From assembly GCF_001730525.1 (NCBI RefSeq), contig NZ_MDFN01000004.1, positions 62,001 to 126,000 on the forward strand: DNA of 64,000 nucleotides, written 5' to 3'. How positions within the stretch are numbered: the stretch's first letter is position 1; each line of letters opens with the position of its first letter. Both the position numbers and the translations under genes were made by a program. The notes under the pieces were generated by a model. It was not told the origin of the DNA and did no database searches. It saw only the letters and a program-made list of their open reading frames with translations. The stretch is from Arcticibacter eurypsychrophilus (GTDB lineage Bacteria; Bacteroidota; Bacteroidia; Sphingobacteriales; Sphingobacteriaceae). Positions 17,461 to 25,959 of the stretch are shown one piece after another.

Positions 17461-18228
17461 TTATAAATCTTTAGTATTGAATTTATGGGTAGAGTACCAA
17501 ACGGGCAAAACTATCCATAAAAGTAATACGATGATAGAAAATGATATTCCAGTGTAAGTGCCAAAAAAATCTTTAAATATTGCTCCTGTATAGCCCATCA
17601 TCGCAGATATATCTAATTGAAGTAGAATCATTATCCTGCTGAGATCTATTGGGTTAAGCGCACTTATTCCGATCATCGGCTTTTCAATTGGATAATCGGC
17701 GAACTGAAACAAAAGGAATAATACCAACCCGTCAAACAACAAAGAGAAATAAAGCCATAGCATAATTACTGCTCCTATACCTTTCGCTTTATCACTTGTT
17801 TTCACTGCGGCCAGCATCGCTATGGCCACAAAGATGATGCTTAGCATGATCCCCACTAAAATCATCGTTAAGCCTATCATATTCGCCTGGTAAATTAAAA
17901 CTGGAATCCCTGCTCCAATAAAAAAAGCAATAGAAAGCGATGCAGCCAATCCACCAAAGATACTGAGCCAAATAGATTTACGTTTTAAAGGCTGACTGAC
18001 CAGCAGTTCAATAAACTCAGCACTGTTGTATACATAAATACTGGAAAATACAATGCTCACCAAGGGAACCACGATCAGGATAATATTTAACAAACTGAGT
18101 AATCCTTTGCTGTTGCTATCTTCCAAACTAAATACACTAAATGAAGAGGCCAATAGAAACAAAGTATAAACCATCATTGTCCTGTTGCGCAATATATCAG
18201 TGATGACAAATTTTATAATTTTCTTCAT
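17461..18228 (-). CDS. nosY: NosY ABC transporter permease
   Basis: 255 aa, ATG start, six predicted transmembrane helices in the ABC-2 type layout (YTLFLLASSFSVFSL, then SVAFxxAA-like helices, ending KFNTKDL). In nitrous oxide reductase systems NosDFY forms an ABC complex that supplies a sulfur species or copper for CuZ assembly in the periplasm. It follows nosF by 4 bases and precedes the hemerythrin gene by 2. Confidence 0.85.
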   Translation of the reverse strand: MKKIIKFVITDILRNRTMMVYTLFLLASSFSVFSLEDSNSKGLLSLLNIILIVVPLVSIVFSSIYVYNSAEFIELLVSQPLKRKSIWLSIFGGLAASLSIAFFIGAGIPVLIYQANMIGLTMILVGIMLSIIFVAIAMLAAVKTSDKAKGIGAVIMLWLYFSLLFDGLVLFLLFQFADYPIEKPMIGISALNPIDLSRIMILLQLDISAMMGYTGAIFKDFFGTYTGISFSIIVLLLWIVLPVWYSTHKFNTKDL

Positions 18229-18232
18229 AGTA

Positions 18233-18928
18233 TTATATTTTCATTACCTGAGCAATCGCTTTAGCTAATTTTACTTCTCCGGTATCTTGTTTCAGGTCCT
18301 CGATGCTTTTATTAAATAGCAGTATTCCATCCTGCATATAGATGATTCTGGTCACCACATCGTCCAATTCGCTTAATATATGGGATGTGATTAAAATAAG
18401 TTTACCCTTTTCTTTAATGATTTTCTCTTTTAATATTTCAGACGCCATAGGATCAAGTCCAGCCGTCGGTTCATCCAGAATAAGCACGGCCGGATTAAAC
18501 AAAAAAGCAAGAGCTGCACTTACCTTTTGTCGCGTTCCACCCGATAAAGTTTTCATTCTTTTATCCAGTATATTATGCAACGAAAAGGATTCGATAAGAT
18601 CTTCATCCAATGCTGTTTTTTTATTCCTGATGTTTTTAATCATATCAAGTACCTGTCCTATAGTCATATTATCTGGATATCTGCCAATTTGAGGCATATA
18701 GCCAATCTCATCCCTATATTCCCATTGGTTTTTAATATCTTTTCCCCTAAATGTAATGACCCCGCTATCGGGCACTACCATTCCCAGAATGGACTTAATT
18801 AACGTTGTTTTACCACAGCCATTCGGACCAATCAAAGCGATACATTCTCCTTCATTGCAAGTGGTGGATACATTATCAAGTGCTTTTAATTTGCCAAACT
18901 GTTTGGTTATATTACTTGCAATAATCAT
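18233..18928 (-). CDS. nosF: NosF ABC transporter ATPase
   Basis: 231 aa, ATG start. Complete ABC ATPase: Walker A GPNGCGKTT (34-42), signature LSGG (128-131) with GTRQK after it, and Walker B VLILDEP (148-154). It powers the NosDFY complex needed for CuZ maturation of NosZ. It sits between nosD (5-base gap) and nosY (4-base gap). Confidence 0.9.
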   Translation of the reverse strand: MIIASNITKQFGKLKALDNVSTTCNEGECIALIGPNGCGKTTLIKSILGMVVPDSGVITFRGKDIKNQWEYRDEIGYMPQIGRYPDNMTIGQVLDMIKNIRNKKTALDEDLIESFSLHNILDKRMKTLSGGTRQKVSAALAFLFNPAVLILDEPTAGLDPMASEILKEKIIKEKGKLILITSHILSELDDVVTRIIYMQDGILLFNKSIEDLKQDTGEVKLAKAIAQVMKI

Positions 18929-18933
18929 ATTTT

Positions 18934-20163
18934 TTAAAATGCTTTTTTCATTAAAGGTGCATTATCTTTTAAATTCTCAGGAGTAAGGCTTGGCAATATT
19001 TTCTCTGTTTTATCCAAAAGAGTGGTAATAAAACTTCGGAACAGTATCATAGCTGTTGGATATTTTTCAACTATCATAGAAAACATACTTACCGGACGGT
19101 AGGGGATGTCCCCTATTCGATCTTTATTCAGGTCATAGCCTTCATATTTGTCCCAATAATTATTCTTAAACGTATTCAGCACCAATGAACCATTTGTACC
19201 AACATCAAAAGTATTACCAATAAAATTATTTCGTTCCAATACTACACCCATGCAACTGGCCTGAATTTTTAATGCCCATCCATTGTTTTGGAAAGTGTTT
19301 TTTTTCATGTGAATCCGATTGGCACCTTCCATATAAATTGCACTCGTGTTTTTAGTGAAGCGATTACCCTCCATATATCCATCCGATATTTCTTTTAGTA
19401 ATATGCCATAAGCAGCGTCACCCCAATTTTCCAGAAAAGAATTATACAACATTCTGATCCTGTTTGAAAACATAACAGACACACCTGAACCATTATTACT
19501 AAAAACATTACTTAGATATGTATCGTCATTCGAAAACATAAAATGTAAACCATATCTGATATTATTAGTAGAAGTATTGCCTTTAATAAAAGATTTATTT
19601 ACAAATTCAAAATATATTCCATCCCGGTGGCCTGTAATTGTGTTGCCCATGATGCGCATTCCTTTAGCCTGCCAGCAGTGAATTCCGTTACCGCTTTGCT
19701 GTTCGGCCTTATTGAAGGCCGTAATTCTGTTGTTTTCAATTGTACAGTTGTCGCCTTTTTCAATAAAAATGCCAAAAAAGGTATCCTCCAGAATATTATT
19801 CTTGATAACCACATTATGACCATCATAAATCTTAATACCACTTAAATCTTCCAGACTTGAGATTCCCGAATGTGTGATTTTGAAGCCATCTACGACTACT
19901 CCCTTAGCCATTACAGATACAATCTGATATCGCTTTTCTCCATCTAAAACAGGATAGTTCAAGCCTTTCAAGACGATGCTTTTCCGAATTATCAGATTTT
20001 TTTCTTTATAATGACCCGCATCTACAAGCACGGTATCACCAGATTTTGCCGCCTGAATACCCGCTGTTACACTTTTATATTCCCACTTTGCCCCAACATG
20101 TATTGTTTTTGCTTGAGCAGAATAATAAATCAGGAAGGGGATGACGAAAAGAAGAAACTTCAC
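18934..20163 (-). CDS. nosD: NosD periplasmic copper/sulfur-processing protein
   Basis: 409 aa from the GTG at 20163, preceded by a strong ribosome site GGGAGGA at a good distance and overlapping the upstream TGA by four bases (GTGA). This start gives a clean signal peptide MKFLLFVIPF...SAQA. The frame is open a little further to a TTG at 20181, which is less likely. The body is a right-handed parallel beta-helix with NosD/carbohydrate-binding CASH repeats (KNNILEDTFFGIFIE, MGNTITGHRDGIYFE). NosD is the periplasmic partner of NosFY in building the CuZ centre. Confidence 0.88.
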   Translation of the reverse strand: MKFLLFVIPFLIYYSAQAKTIHVGAKWEYKSVTAGIQAAKSGDTVLVDAGHYKEKNLIIRKSIVLKGLNYPVLDGEKRYQIVSVMAKGVVVDGFKITHSGISSLEDLSGIKIYDGHNVVIKNNILEDTFFGIFIEKGDNCTIENNRITAFNKAEQQSGNGIHCWQAKGMRIMGNTITGHRDGIYFEFVNKSFIKGNTSTNNIRYGLHFMFSNDDTYLSNVFSNNGSGVSVMFSNRIRMLYNSFLENWGDAAYGILLKEISDGYMEGNRFTKNTSAIYMEGANRIHMKKNTFQNNGWALKIQASCMGVVLERNNFIGNTFDVGTNGSLVLNTFKNNYWDKYEGYDLNKDRIGDIPYRPVSMFSMIVEKYPTAMILFRSFITTLLDKTEKILPSLTPENLKDNAPLMKKAF

Positions 20164-21179
20164 TTTTGCATATCCTCCCAAGATATCTTGTTTCCTCTAA
20201 ATTTGGGCAATGCGTTAATCAAACTATCTTCATTATTAAACGCTGCTATATTTCCATTCATTGGACTTCTTAGAGTAGGGCTTTGTAAAAAAATAGCATC
20301 TTCCACTTTTATTAAATCATGTGGATGAAGAAAGTTTGTAAAATATATAGCAGCAATATCTTGTGGTGTAACGGTTTTTAAATTAATAAAGCCGATTATA
20401 CAATGTTCATCATCAAATTTAAAAGTTTTCCCTTTTTTAGTTACTATTTCAGCGCCAAACCTGTTATCGCTGATAGTCATTTTACAAAAATCGCAATTAT
20501 CCTTTCCAATTTGAATTGGTAAAGGTTGTGTATTACAACCGGTAATTAATAAGAAGAAGAATCCAGCACTTACAGCCAAAATATTAGTCTTAGTCGCTAA
20601 AGTTTTTCCCTTTTTCCATTCATAAATCACGCAACCTAATAAAATAACACCTACAGCAATAAATATGAATCCGCCTGTTGCAGGTATCGAGTAGGCGCCA
20701 AAGTTTAATAGTTGTTTAAAACCTATTAACGGTGGCTGGTAAGCCATACCAGGAACGATAATAGCTGCATTAGGATTTAAGTTATGGCCGTAATCATACT
20801 CCCATCTCCAGAAATCGACCATGGCCAGAATACCAAAAGCTACAAAAAGGACAAACAATAAGTACATCCACTTTCTTCTTGCAAAATAGGCTACAGTTAG
20901 AAATAATAAAGCATAAAAAATAATTATACCTGGCAACACTTTAAATTCAACAAAATCATCTGCATGCAGCGTTTTCATTCCGATATAATGATTTAAGCCG
21001 TTGATGATGTCAACGTTTCCAGATAGTTTATTCGCATGAATAAACATCTGTAGCCCCTCCGGATATTGAGGTGCATCTAGATCTATTCGCCAGATTGGAG
21101 TAAATAAAACAGCTATTAAACCAAGTCCGCATATTAAAAGCAATGCTCTGACTTCCGTAGTAATTCTAATATTTTTCAT
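20160..21179 (-). CDS. nosL: Membrane protein fused to a NosL copper chaperone
   Basis: 339 aa, ATG start. Residues 1-200 hold about five transmembrane helices (15-30, 82-100, 104-122, 166-184, 198-214). A NosL domain follows with its metal motif CDFCKM at 229-234. The last helix ends in LLITGC (C215), which looks like the lipobox of a normal NosL lipoprotein retained inside the chain. NosL delivers Cu(I) to NosZ. The gene lies 74 bases after nosZ, behind a terminator-like hairpin, and overlaps nosD. The role of the N-terminal membrane part is unknown. Confidence 0.8.
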   Translation of the reverse strand: MKNIRITTEVRALLLICGLGLIAVLFTPIWRIDLDAPQYPEGLQMFIHANKLSGNVDIINGLNHYIGMKTLHADDFVEFKVLPGIIIFYALLFLTVAYFARRKWMYLLFVLFVAFGILAMVDFWRWEYDYGHNLNPNAAIIVPGMAYQPPLIGFKQLLNFGAYSIPATGGFIFIAVGVILLGCVIYEWKKGKTLATKTNILAVSAGFFFLLITGCNTQPLPIQIGKDNCDFCKMTISDNRFGAEIVTKKGKTFKFDDEHCIIGFINLKTVTPQDIAAIYFTNFLHPHDLIKVEDAIFLQSPTLRSPMNGNIAAFNNEDSLINALPKFRGNKISWEDMQK

Positions 21180-21190
21180 AACATAATTGT

Positions 21191-21245
21191 AAAAAGAGAG
21201 AAAGATAAATGCAATTATGAGATTGCAGGTTTATCTATCTCTCTT
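21191..21245 (-). terminator. Terminator-like hairpin between nosZ and nosL
   Basis: 16-bp arms at 21230-21245 and 21194-21209 with one mismatch, plus an inner 6-bp stem TGCAAT/ATTGCA (21210-21215, 21222-21227). On the minus strand it is followed by a run of five U. It lies 15 bases before the nosL start codon and may cause partial termination inside the operon or stabilise nosZ mRNA. Confidence 0.65.
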
Positions 21246-21253
21246 AGTTAATG

Positions 21254-23266
21254 TTAATTTGAAGCCGTATTTTGTGTTTTAACGGTATTTGCTTCCTTCG
21301 GCAGGTTGGTACCTGTACTAAAAGTTATTGGAACATTACTTCCAGCAGGAGATACTCGTGCATAACCCGACATTTCCTGGTGTAATGCACTACAGAAATC
21401 CGTACAATAGAATGGATACATACCTGCTTTTTCAGGAACCCATTTAAGAGTAGAGGTTTCGCCAGGAAGTACTAATAATTCTGCTGTTTTTGCACCTTTA
21501 ATGGCGAAACCATGAGGTACATCCCAATCCTGTTCGATATTGGTAACATGGAAATAAACTTCATCGCCTACTTTGATACCTTCAATATTATCAGGTGTTA
21601 AGTGGGAGCGGATGGCAGTCATGTAAACATGCACTTTTTTCCCTTCTCTAACCACTTTAGTAGCACCCTCACCCATAGATACAAATGGATTTTTATTATT
21701 CTCTATTTTAAAGAATTTAACAGATTGATCACGGATCACACTAGCTTTAACCGCTTGAGCATAATGAGGTTCACCAATTGTAGGATAGTCCAAAATTAAT
21801 TTCATTTTATCACCACTGATGTCAAACAACTGCGCGCTTTGAGCTAATTCAGGTCCTGTCGGTAAAAAACGATCTTTAGTTATTTTGTTATATGCGACCA
21901 AATACTTCCCGGTAGGTTTTCTAGTATCACCACCTGGAATCATTAAGTGACCCGGAGAATAATAAACTGGATGGCGATCCAATACCTTTAAATCTTTAAG
22001 ATTCCATTTTACAATTTCACTTGAAACAAACATCGTTGAATAGGCATTGCCTTTATCATCAAACTCAGTATGTAATGGACCTAATCCAGGTTTTTTCACT
22101 TCACCATATAAAGCAGCGTCATACTTAATAACTGGGATTCCATCATAGGTACCTTCAAATGCTTTGCTAGCTATTGCTTTCTGGATTTTAGAAAAACTAA
22201 ATACAGGAATTAATGCTGCCAATTTACCGCTACCAACAATATACTCTCCAGAAGGATCTATATCACAACCATGAGGAGATTTAGGACAAGGAATAAAGTA
22301 AACCAATCCAGGGAAATCTTTCACATCCAAAACAGTTACCTCATTTTTGATAGTAGAGGTTGCTGTGTGCGTTTTCTCGTCATAACGATTACTTGCATAT
22401 TTTACAGCTTGCTTGCGTCCTTTGCCTGCTTTAATTAGTTCAGCTGCTTTTTTCCAGTTTACAGCCATAATAAAATCCTTATCTCCCTTAGATGCATTTA
22501 CTTCTAATAGAGTGTTTGCTTGCTCTGTATTATAACAGCTAAAGAAAAACCATCCGCTTGATACACCTTTTCCAGCATGACTCAAATCGAAGTTAACGGC
22601 AGGGCATTGCAGTTGAAAGGCAATATCCATATTCCCGCTTGTTTTATCTACGCTGATAAAACTAATAGTACCTTTAAAGTTTTTCTTGTAGCTATTTATA
22701 GGAACATCACCATTTTTATCATCAGGAGGAACACTAAAACGTGTACCTGCAACCACATATTCCGTGTTTTCAGTTATGAAAGGAGAGGAGTGATTACCAG
22801 CACTATTAGGAAGTTCAATAATTTCGTTGGTATGAAAGGTTTTTAAGTCGATCCTTGCCACACGAGGTGTGTTATTAGCATTTGCAAACAGCCAGCGACC
22901 ATCAATTTCACCATTAGTTTGCGACAGGTCTAAGTGATGCTGATCATCCCAGGGAATCATTCCATGAGAAGTGTTCAACATCGGTTTAGTTTCTTCCGAA
23001 TAACCCCAACCATTTTCGGGAGCAACAGAAAAAACGGGCATTACTTTAAGGAGCCTTCCACTAGGTAATCCGTATACACTAACTTGTCCGCTAAAACCAC
23101 CGGAAACGAAATTGTAGTATTCATCGTATTTCCCAGGAGCAACATACGTCTGGGCTGCAGCATCTCCGCTTACCACGGATCCTGCATTTTTTGGCTTGCA
23201 TGCATTCATGCTGAATAATAGTGCAAGGGCAGCAAGTCCAAGTACCTTGTTTTTGTTTAGTATCAT
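21254..23266 (-). CDS. nosZ: Nitrous oxide reductase NosZ, clade II (Sec-type)
   Basis: 670 aa, ATG start. A Sec signal with lipobox SMNAC (C23), not a Tat signal, marks the clade II type. The N-terminal seven-bladed propeller carries CuZ-type His (DQHHLDLS with H110, H111; CPKSPHGCDIDPSGEY). The C-terminal cupredoxin domain binds CuA through DVPHGFAIKG and C621-x3-C625-x3-H629-x2-M632 (CTDFCSALHQEM). It reduces N2O to N2 in the periplasm, probably using electrons from the cytochrome c encoded 65 bases upstream. Confidence 0.96.
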   Translation of the reverse strand: MILNKNKVLGLAALALLFSMNACKPKNAGSVVSGDAAAQTYVAPGKYDEYYNFVSGGFSGQVSVYGLPSGRLLKVMPVFSVAPENGWGYSEETKPMLNTSHGMIPWDDQHHLDLSQTNGEIDGRWLFANANNTPRVARIDLKTFHTNEIIELPNSAGNHSSPFITENTEYVVAGTRFSVPPDDKNGDVPINSYKKNFKGTISFISVDKTSGNMDIAFQLQCPAVNFDLSHAGKGVSSGWFFFSCYNTEQANTLLEVNASKGDKDFIMAVNWKKAAELIKAGKGRKQAVKYASNRYDEKTHTATSTIKNEVTVLDVKDFPGLVYFIPCPKSPHGCDIDPSGEYIVGSGKLAALIPVFSFSKIQKAIASKAFEGTYDGIPVIKYDAALYGEVKKPGLGPLHTEFDDKGNAYSTMFVSSEIVKWNLKDLKVLDRHPVYYSPGHLMIPGGDTRKPTGKYLVAYNKITKDRFLPTGPELAQSAQLFDISGDKMKLILDYPTIGEPHYAQAVKASVIRDQSVKFFKIENNKNPFVSMGEGATKVVREGKKVHVYMTAIRSHLTPDNIEGIKVGDEVYFHVTNIEQDWDVPHGFAIKGAKTAELLVLPGETSTLKWVPEKAGMYPFYCTDFCSALHQEMSGYARVSPAGSNVPITFSTGTNLPKEANTVKTQNTASN

Positions 23267-23331
23267 TATTGAATTATAGGATTATTTGAGCATATGATAT
23301 CATTGCCCTGGTTTTTATTCAAAATAAAAAA

Positions 23332-23829
23332 TTATTTAACACCATCATTTTTACGCATAAACTCAAGCAGGTTTCTTGCATCATCATCAGATAAATTTTG
23401 ATTAGGCATTCGCACAAGACATAATTCAAGTTGAGCCTGAACCTTAGGATCTTTATCAATCATAGCATCAGTGTTTGTAATAAAGTTCATAATCCATTCT
23501 GGAGCATGACGAGTGGTAACACCAGCCCATCCCGGTCCAACTAATTTTTCATCTGTAAGTTTATGACATGCTCCACACTTAACGAGGTAAACTTTATCGC
23601 CGCTTTCAGCTTTAGCTGCATCAAGAGAAGTACCTAAATCGACGCTTGAAAATTTCCCTTCACCTCTATTGGGATCATAAGACGGATTTTCAGTCCCTTC
23701 TTCTTTAGATGCTGCTCCATCAGCATTTGCAATTGAGTCAGATGTAGTTCCCGAGTTGTTACTACCTCCGCAAGAAGCGATTATAGTTATAAAAAGAACC
23801 AAAACACTGAGTATAGTAAGTTTTTTCAT
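23332..23829 (-). CDS. Lipoprotein c-type cytochrome of the nos operon
   Basis: 165 aa, ATG start. Lipoprotein signal with C20 (IIASCGG), a flexible acidic linker to about residue 60, then one heme-c domain with CGACH (C85, C88, H89) and a likely distal Met in RMPNQNLS. It is the first gene of the nos operon and the probable electron donor to NosZ CuA, or a relay from the quinone pool. Clade II nos clusters commonly carry such a cytochrome. Confidence 0.88.
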   Translation of the reverse strand: MKKLTILSVLVLFITIIASCGGSNNSGTTSDSIANADGAASKEEGTENPSYDPNRGEGKFSSVDLGTSLDAAKAESGDKVYLVKCGACHKLTDEKLVGPGWAGVTTRHAPEWIMNFITNTDAMIDKDPKVQAQLELCLVRMPNQNLSDDDARNLLEFMRKNDGVK

Positions 23830-23849
23830 AAGATGTAAATTAGTGATCT

Positions 23850-23870
23850 GTAATTTGTGTACAAAATTAC
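23850..23870 (-). promoter_or_regulatory. Promoter -7 element of the nos operon within an inverted repeat
   Basis: TAATTTTG on the minus strand (23869-23862) is a perfect TAnnTTTG element 33-40 bases upstream of the cytochrome c start. It lies inside the inverted repeat GTAATTT-N7-AAATTAC (23850-23870). No clear -33 TTTG and no GTAAC-N4-GTTAC site are seen, so activation by another factor is likely. Confidence 0.5.
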
Positions 23871-24077
23871 TCAGTCCTTTCTCGTTTTTTTATGCGTTGA
23901 ATCATAAAGAGAAAGAAATATTTACGTTGTAATTACATCATGGGCATGATTATTGATTATGACTGCACAAGTGCCTATTTTTCGATTTAACACTGATTTC
24001 TGTGTATATAACTTGACATAACAGAAAAAAATAAGTCATTTATTTTTTCATAGTTTTACATCACCTTTTACAGCATA

Positions 24078-24698
24078 ATGATTGATATTAACTTGTTACT
24101 GGTTTGGGGAGCCACTTATAAAAAATTCAGTATCGGGAAAACTATTTTTACTGAAGGTCAGTCATGTACCTACTATCATCAACTAGTAAGCGGTAAGGCC
24201 AGATGGGTAAATGTAGATAATGACGGTAAAGAGTTTATTCACACTCTTGTTGAGCCTGGAGAATCATTTGGTGAAATCCCTCTATTTGATGATGGAACTT
24301 ATGCTGCTACTGCAATCACCGATGAAGACAGTTTAGTGATACGGTTATCAAAATTAAAATTTCTCAAATTAATCAAAGAAAATGGAGAAATAAGTTTAGC
24401 CTTTACCAAGTTGCTTGCTAAAAGACTTAGATTTAAATTCTTAATTATAAAATCTTTTTCCTCCCATAGTCCGGAACACCGAATTGCTACTTTACTAAAT
24501 TATCTAAAGTCCGAAAATAAGAACTTTTATACGGATGGAACTCAGCTCAAATTAACCAGACAGCAAATTGCAGATATGACTGGTTTACGAGTGGAGACTG
24601 TTATTCGGACAATGCGTGTGATGCATGACAAGGGGGAGTTGGTTATTGCAAAAGGAAAAGTCTACTGCAAGGATATGATTGAAATCTTATCACTTTGA
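24078..24698 (+). CDS. Crp/Fnr-family transcription regulator
   Basis: 206 aa, ATG start. Residues 15-115 are a cyclic-nucleotide-binding-type beta-barrel (GKTIFTEGQ, EPGESFGEIPLFDDGTYAA); residues 150-200 hold the winged helix with RQQIADMTGLRVETVIRTMR, recognition helix R171-V-E-T-V-I-R177. The N-terminal Cys cluster of an Fe-S FNR is missing (only C30), so it is not an FNR-type oxygen sensor. It is divergent from the cytochrome-nosZ operon and probably controls it. Whether it also reads the GTAAC-N4-GTTAC sites is open. Confidence 0.85.
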   Translation: MIDINLLLVWGATYKKFSIGKTIFTEGQSCTYYHQLVSGKARWVNVDNDGKEFIHTLVEPGESFGEIPLFDDGTYAATAITDEDSLVIRLSKLKFLKLIKENGEISLAFTKLLAKRLRFKFLIIKSFSSHSPEHRIATLLNYLKSENKNFYTDGTQLKLTRQQIADMTGLRVETVIRTMRVMHDKGELVIAKGKVYCKDMIEILSL

Positions 24699-24912
24699 AT
24701 TAAAAAATGAAGCCATATCTATAGATGTGAGTTTTTCCATGTTATCAAACTAAGCGATAAAAAGATAATTAATATTGTGTAAATAAGGATTTTTTAACAA
24801 TGAAGTTTGTATCAAATCAGGGGAATTAATTCCTCAAATTAGGGAAGAAAATAAAGGGCACTGCTTATGTTATCAGTCAATCCTTATTAAACCTGAACAA
24901 TAATATTAACTA

Positions 24913-25659
24913 TTAATTAAGCCTTATTTGCTTCATCTTGACACCGCTAATTTGATTTCTAAAAGCTTTTTTTAACGCTACAATACTAGTAAATGTTGAC
25001 GTGTTTTTAATGTATATGATGTTTAACCCTAAATTATCATTATAACTTAATCCAGCAGCAACCTTATTATTAGTGAATATATAAATACCATCACTTTCGT
25101 CTAAATAAGTATATCTTTCCATTAAAAAGCTAACAGACTCTGTTGAAACAGCATCGGTATTAGCAAGTAAAACAATAGAGCTTTTTAGTAAACTTCCTTC
25201 AAAAAGATACATTACATTTCTCACCTTAGAATTTTCACCACTATAAAGTAAACCATCTGATGCTTCATTATTTAACGTTCTTGATTCTTTGCTTTTTATG
25301 TAGGCTAGGGTCTCACCAAAATCCAAAACAGGCTCCTTATAGATTGTATTATAAGGGGTAATGAATATTTCAGAAGTTACATTTATACCAGTACCCTTTG
25401 CTTTAATCGTTGTAGTACCAATTCTATTAGCTACGAATAATCCTAAGGAGCTTACCGTACCTACGGTTTCATCGCTTGATGTCCATATTAATGAGGAAGC
25501 ATCAATACTTTCTGAACCTTGAGTTATTATGAATTGATGCTGACCATCGTACTTCAATTCAACTATTGTTTTGTCAATTACTGTAGTAGGTTTAAGGTCA
25601 TCTTTGTTACACGATACAAATAGTATCATGAGTAATAGTAAGAGATATAGATTTTTCAT
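24913..25659 (-). CDS. Lipoprotein with a Big2 Ig-like domain
   Basis: 248 aa, ATG start, lipoprotein signal with C17 (LFVSCNKDD). Residues about 30-105 form a bacterial Ig-like (Big2) domain, with SLIWTSSDETVGTVSSLGLF and GTTTIKAKG. The C-terminal half is not recognised. It is anchored to the outer membrane and its function is unknown. It stands alone between the Crp/Fnr gene and the divergent CNNM gene. Confidence 0.7.
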   Translation of the reverse strand: MKNLYLLLLLMILFVSCNKDDLKPTTVIDKTIVELKYDGQHQFIITQGSESIDASSLIWTSSDETVGTVSSLGLFVANRIGTTTIKAKGTGINVTSEIFITPYNTIYKEPVLDFGETLAYIKSKESRTLNNEASDGLLYSGENSKVRNVMYLFEGSLLKSSIVLLANTDAVSTESVSFLMERYTYLDESDGIYIFTNNKVAAGLSYNDNLGLNIIYIKNTSTFTSIVALKKAFRNQISGVKMKQIRLN

Positions 25660-25959
25660 TATTAAAGAAATTAATATTGGTTTTTTAGTTAAGCCGGTGT
25701 CATTGTTTGATTAAAGTTTAAAAAATAAAATTTCACAGTGCAAAAGAGATTCTAAACAACTAGAATAGAAAATATATTGATCCAATAACAGCTTTTTATC
25801 AACCATTATTACTTCTATTTACGCAATAAACATACCAACTATACCATATACAAAGCAAGACCACCAGATCAACCCTGTCTTTTAATATCATCCTTGTAAT
25901 GATACACGCTTTGAATGACCTTAAACCCATTTATACCATTCATTACCGTACTTTTGCAG
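25660..25959. other. 300-base intergenic region
   Basis: It separates the divergent lipoprotein and CNNM genes. It is AT-rich and must hold both promoters, but I cannot single out a convincing -7 element or repeat. Confidence 0.4.

Noticed and set aside
23880-24060. FNR box (TTGAT-N4-ATCAA) between nos operon and Crp/Fnr gene
   Set aside because: Only partial matches such as TTGAATCA and TTGACATAA are present; none is symmetric enough to call.
1-24800. Similar strings GTGTAAATAAG at 1-11 and 24776-24786
   Set aside because: Short AT-rich match near unrelated genes with no extended repeat; likely chance.
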